DNA from: Xanthomonas floridensis
Lineage (GTDB): Bacteria > Pseudomonadota > Gammaproteobacteria > Xanthomonadales > Xanthomonadaceae
Direction of reading: 5' to 3'
Length of the DNA stretch: 64,000 bases
Assembly: GCF_001642575.1 (NCBI RefSeq)
Contig: NZ_LXNG01000001.1
Span: 124,001 to 188,000, forward strand
Shown: piece by piece, positions 61,168-64,000 of the stretch
Position numbering within the stretch: position 1 is the first letter of the stretch
Layout: every line of letters starts with the position of its first letter
Program-made: the position numbers and the translations under genes
The notes under the pieces: generated by a model
Told to the model about the DNA's origin: nothing
The model's input: only the letters and a program-made list of their open reading frames with translations
Database searches by the model: none

Positions 61168-64000
61168 CTACATGCCATCGCGTGCGCCTGCCTTGCGCAA
61201 CGCGTCGGCAATGATGTCGGCGAGCATGTCGCCGGTCAGCGGCTTGCGCAGGAAACTATCGAAACCCGCCTCCTGCGCGGCTGGTTCGGCGGCTTCGTCC
61301 GAGCGGGCGGTCACTGCGATCAGCGGCATGTCGTAGCCGAACACGCGCAGCTGCCGCGCCAGTGCGAAGCCATCCAGCCCGGGTAGATCCAGATCCAGCA
61401 AGGCGATGTCGAAGGTGTTGTCGGCCGCCTCGGTGAGGGCCGCCAGCCCATGCGGCGCATGCACCACCGAATGGCCCTGGGAGCGCAACAACCCCACGAT
61501 GACCTCGGCGATGGTGGGGTCGTCTTCCACCAGCAGGATGCGCTGCGGCGCAACCGCCGCACGGGCGCGCGGCACGTCGCCGGCCAGCGTGGCATGGGAG
61601 ATCACCCAGCGCAGCGGCAGGTCCACCACAAAGCGCGTACCCGCGCCGAGCCGGCTGATCACTTCGATATGCCCGCCCATTGCCAGCGCCAGTTCCTGGC
61701 AGATCGCCAGGCCCAACCCGCTGCCGCCGTAGCGCGAGGTGGTCTTGGCGCCGTCGCCCTGTTCGAAGCGCTGGAACAGCCGCGCCTTCTGGTCGGCATT
61801 GATGCCCGGGCCGGTATCGGCCACTTCGAAGCGCAGGCCCTGATACGAGCCCAGCGTGGTCAGCTTGAGCCCGACCACCCCGCGCTCGGTGAACTTGATC
61901 GCGTTGCTGAGCAGGTTGAGCAGGATCTGCCGGATGCGGGTGGGATCGCCGCTGGCGGTGATGTCGCCCAGCAGCCCCACTTCCAGGCTGAAACGCAGGC
62001 CGCGCTCCTGTGCCAGCGGCGCCATCAGGCTTTCCACTTCGGCCACCAGCTGGCGCACCGAGAACGGCTGCAGATCCAGCTCCAGGCGTCCGGATTCGAT
62101 CCGCGCCAGGTCCAGCGCGTCGTTGACCAGGCGCAGCAGGTGCGCGCCGGCACGGCGGATCGATTCGGTGTAGCTGCGCTGCTTGGTGTCCAGCGGGGTC
62201 TTGAGCAGCAACTCGCTCATGCCCAGCACGCCGGTCATCGGCGTGCGGACTTCGTGGCCGAGCGTGGCCAAAAAGCGGGTCTTGGCCAGCGACGCCTGCT
62301 CGGCCAGCTCCTGCTTGTGCACTGCCAATTGCCAGGCATTCAAGCGGCGCAGGCGACGGCGGTACAACAACACCGCAACGGTGACCAGGCACAGCACCAG
62401 CATCGCCAGCACCGCCAGGCCCCACGGCGACAACCACCACGGCGGCATGACCTGGAACCGCAGGCTCTGGCTGGCCGACCAGATGCCGTCGGCAGTGCGG
62501 CCCTGCACCTCAAGCACGTAATGCCCGGCAGGCAGGCGCGAAAACAGGCGCTCGCCGCTGGGGCCGACATCGATCCAGTCCGGGTCGTAGCCGCTGAGGC
62601 GGAAGCGGTAACTATTGGATTCGGAGTCGGCGAAGCTCAGCAGGCGCGCAACGATATGCAGGTCGCGATCGCCATCGCGCACCACCAGCGGCTGCACGTG
62701 ACTGACGTCCAGCCCGCGCTCGCCACGCCGCAGCCCCACCCGTTCGATCACCAACGGCACGCGATGATCGTTGGGTTTGAGCTCGGCAGGATCGAAGATC
62801 ACCAGACCGTCGGGCGTGGCACCGACGATCATGCCCTTGGACGATTGCACCAACGAGCGTGCCACGAACTGCGGGTTGGGCAGGCCGTCATGCACGCCGA
62901 ACACCCGCACCCCGCGCGTGGCAGGATCCACGCGGATCAGGCCACGCATGCTCGACAGCCAGGCCACGCCATCACCATCGATCACCAGCCCTTGCGGCGC
63001 CAACGCCGGAAACTCCTGCTCGGTGCCCACCGTGTCCAGATGCTGCAGGCGGCCGTTCTTCCACAGGTACCGATGCAGCTTGCCCAGCCCGGCAAACCAG
63101 GCCACGCCGCTGTCGCTGAAGCGAAAGGTGAAGATCTGCTCCCGCGGCGCCCCGGCGATCGCCTCGAACCGTTCGCTGGCGGCATTCCAGCGCTGCAGGC
63201 CATGACTTCCTGCCAACCACAGCACGCCATCCGGGCCGTTCTGCAGATCGTGCACGACCACATCGCGCTCCAGCCCATGGCTGCCCCGGAACAACCTGCG
63301 CAGCAGCCTGCCCTCTTCATCGCGTTCCTGCAGCCCGGTGGTAGTGCGGACCCAGAGGTGCCCGTCGGCTGTCTGCTGCAGCGCTTCCATCGCTGCATCC
63401 TGGGTTTCATCCTGGCCATCCGCCTGCGGTTGCTCGTCGGCCATCTTCCAGCGCCGCAGCGCGCCGCTGGCCGGGTCATAGCGCACCAGTTCGCCGAAAT
63501 GCCCCACCCAGACCCGGCCCTTGCGATCTTCGAGCACGCTGTAGGACCAGCTGCTCACCCCCAGGCTCGGCAATACCCGCTCCATCTTGCCGATGGCCGG
63601 ATCGACCCGCTCGAGCGCGCCGGCGGTGCCCACCAGCCAGAAGCGTCCGTCGCGCGATTCGGCAGCGGCCTGGATGGCCAGGTTGCCACCATGCTGGCCG
63701 TCTTCCTTGGAGTTGAAGACCACCGCGAAGCGGCGCCAGTTCGATGGCAGGTGCCACAGCCCCCCATTGGGACTGGCGAACCACACCCCGCCTTCGCGAT
63801 CCTGGTAGGCCGACTCCCAGTTGGGACGGATGCGGCCGTGCGCCGACAGGCTGTACAGCGGCACGTTGCTCACCTCATCGCCGATGGCGTGGCCCAACCC
63901 GTCCAGTGTATCCAGCCAGTAGCTGCCATCGTGGTCGCGCAGCAGCACGCCCAGCACCGGAAACTTGGCCGACACCTTCCAGTGATGCGGACGCACGCTG
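61168..64000 (-). CDS. Hybrid sensor kinase with propeller, N-terminus outside the window
   Basis: At least 942 residues; the start is beyond the window. Same order as its neighbour: propeller repeats, Y_Y_Y, a membrane segment, HisKA (GHEVRTP), HATPase and a receiver domain. The propeller half has diverged clearly from the neighbour while the C-terminal half is nearly identical, so the two proteins probably sense different signals and feed the same phosphorelay (inference). Confidence 0.88.
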   Translation of the reverse strand, partial: SVRPHHWKVSAKFPVLGVLLRDHDGSYWLDTLDGLGHAIGDEVSNVPLYSLSAHGRIRPNWESAYQDREGGVWFASPNGGLWHLPSNWRRFAVVFNSKEDGQHGGNLAIQAAAESRDGRFWLVGTAGALERVDPAIGKMERVLPSLGVSSWSYSVLEDRKGRVWVGHFGELVRYDPASGALRRWKMADEQPQADGQDETQDAAMEALQQTADGHLWVRTTTGLQERDEEGRLLRRLFRGSHGLERDVVVHDLQNGPDGVLWLAGSHGLQRWNAASERFEAIAGAPREQIFTFRFSDSGVAWFAGLGKLHRYLWKNGRLQHLDTVGTEQEFPALAPQGLVIDGDGVAWLSSMRGLIRVDPATRGVRVFGVHDGLPNPQFVARSLVQSSKGMIVGATPDGLVIFDPAELKPNDHRVPLVIERVGLRRGERGLDVSHVQPLVVRDGDRDLHIVARLLSFADSESNSYRFRLSGYDPDWIDVGPSGERLFSRLPAGHYVLEVQGRTADGIWSASQSLRFQVMPPWWLSPWGLAVLAMLVLCLVTVAVLLYRRRLRRLNAWQLAVHKQELAEQASLAKTRFLATLGHEVRTPMTGVLGMSELLLKTPLDTKQRSYTESIRRAGAHLLRLVNDALDLARIESGRLELDLQPFSVRQLVAEVESLMAPLAQERGLRFSLEVGLLGDITASGDPTRIRQILLNLLSNAIKFTERGVVGLKLTTLGSYQGLRFEVADTGPGINADQKARLFQRFEQGDGAKTTSRYGGSGLGLAICQELALAMGGHIEVISRLGAGTRFVVDLPLRWVISHATLAGDVPRARAAVAPQRILLVEDDPTIAEVIVGLLRSQGHSVVHAPHGLAALTEAADNTFDIALLDLDLPGLDGFALARQLRVFGYDMPLIAVTARSDEAAEPAAQEAGFDSFLRKPLTGDMLADIIADALRKAGARDGM
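61230..62613. repeat. 1.38-kb near-identical repeat, copy 2
   Basis: Partner of 57361-58744. Both ends are sharp: just outside, the two genes differ at many positions per codon row, inside they are almost the same. Confidence 0.9.

Overview
The window looks like a chromosomal segment of a plant-associated Xanthomonas (Gammaproteobacteria, Lysobacterales). This rests on the high GC content, a XccR/OryR-type LuxR solo next to a proline iminopeptidase gene with a lux-type box, a secreted pectate lyase, a Xanthomonas/Caulobacter-type TonB receptor, and the hprK-rapZ-EIIA-ptsH-ptsI-mgtE gene order. Everything was read by eye; no database search was run.

Layout. 1-5.8 kb: a regulatory phosphotransferase block (hprK tail, rapZ, EIIA, HPr, EI) followed by the Mg2+ transporter mgtE. 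5.9-11.4 kb: an esterase-like lipoprotein, a bd-type oxidase of the short Q-loop (Cio) kind, and an amino-acid permease. 12.3-18 kb: pectate lyase, pip, the LuxR solo and a second permease. 18.3-22.5 kb: a secreted serine protease, a frameshifted secreted-protein gene, a small Tai4-like secreted protein and a metallo-beta-lactamase-fold hydrolase. 22.5-29.6 kb: a flavin halogenase, a JmjC/cupin protein, a SapC-like protein and a large TonB receptor, all on the minus strand. 30.4-34.6 kb: an M1 aminopeptidase cut by an in-frame TAG, then soxR divergent from an MFS exporter over a sox box. 35.3-40.4 kb: a yjfI-J-K-L-M-C envelope-stress type operon with a K+ channel gene inserted. 40.6-45 kb: GNAT, pdxH, aroK, aroB, a WGR protein and hemE.

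The most distinctive part is 45.8-54.9 kb. It is an R-body (refractile body) locus: four tandem near-identical RebB genes, a strong hairpin, then an accessory block with three divergent Reb-like proteins (one with a long Pro/Ala tail), several unrecognised proteins, a DUF1906 hydrolase-like protein and a 609-residue protein with an AbiEii-like nucleotidyltransferase signature. It is followed by a convergent gene for an AraC regulator carrying a decayed NtrC-type AAA domain. 55.3-64 kb: a DHA2 exporter and two tandem two-component-propeller hybrid sensor kinases whose C-terminal 1.4 kb are almost identical.

Several non-coding signals recur. A roughly 110-140 bp element with inverted ends occurs at about six places, three of them starting directly after a stop codon. 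There are heptamer and hexamer tandem arrays, a duplicated non-coding block at 11.8-12.2 kb, and several terminator-like hairpins.
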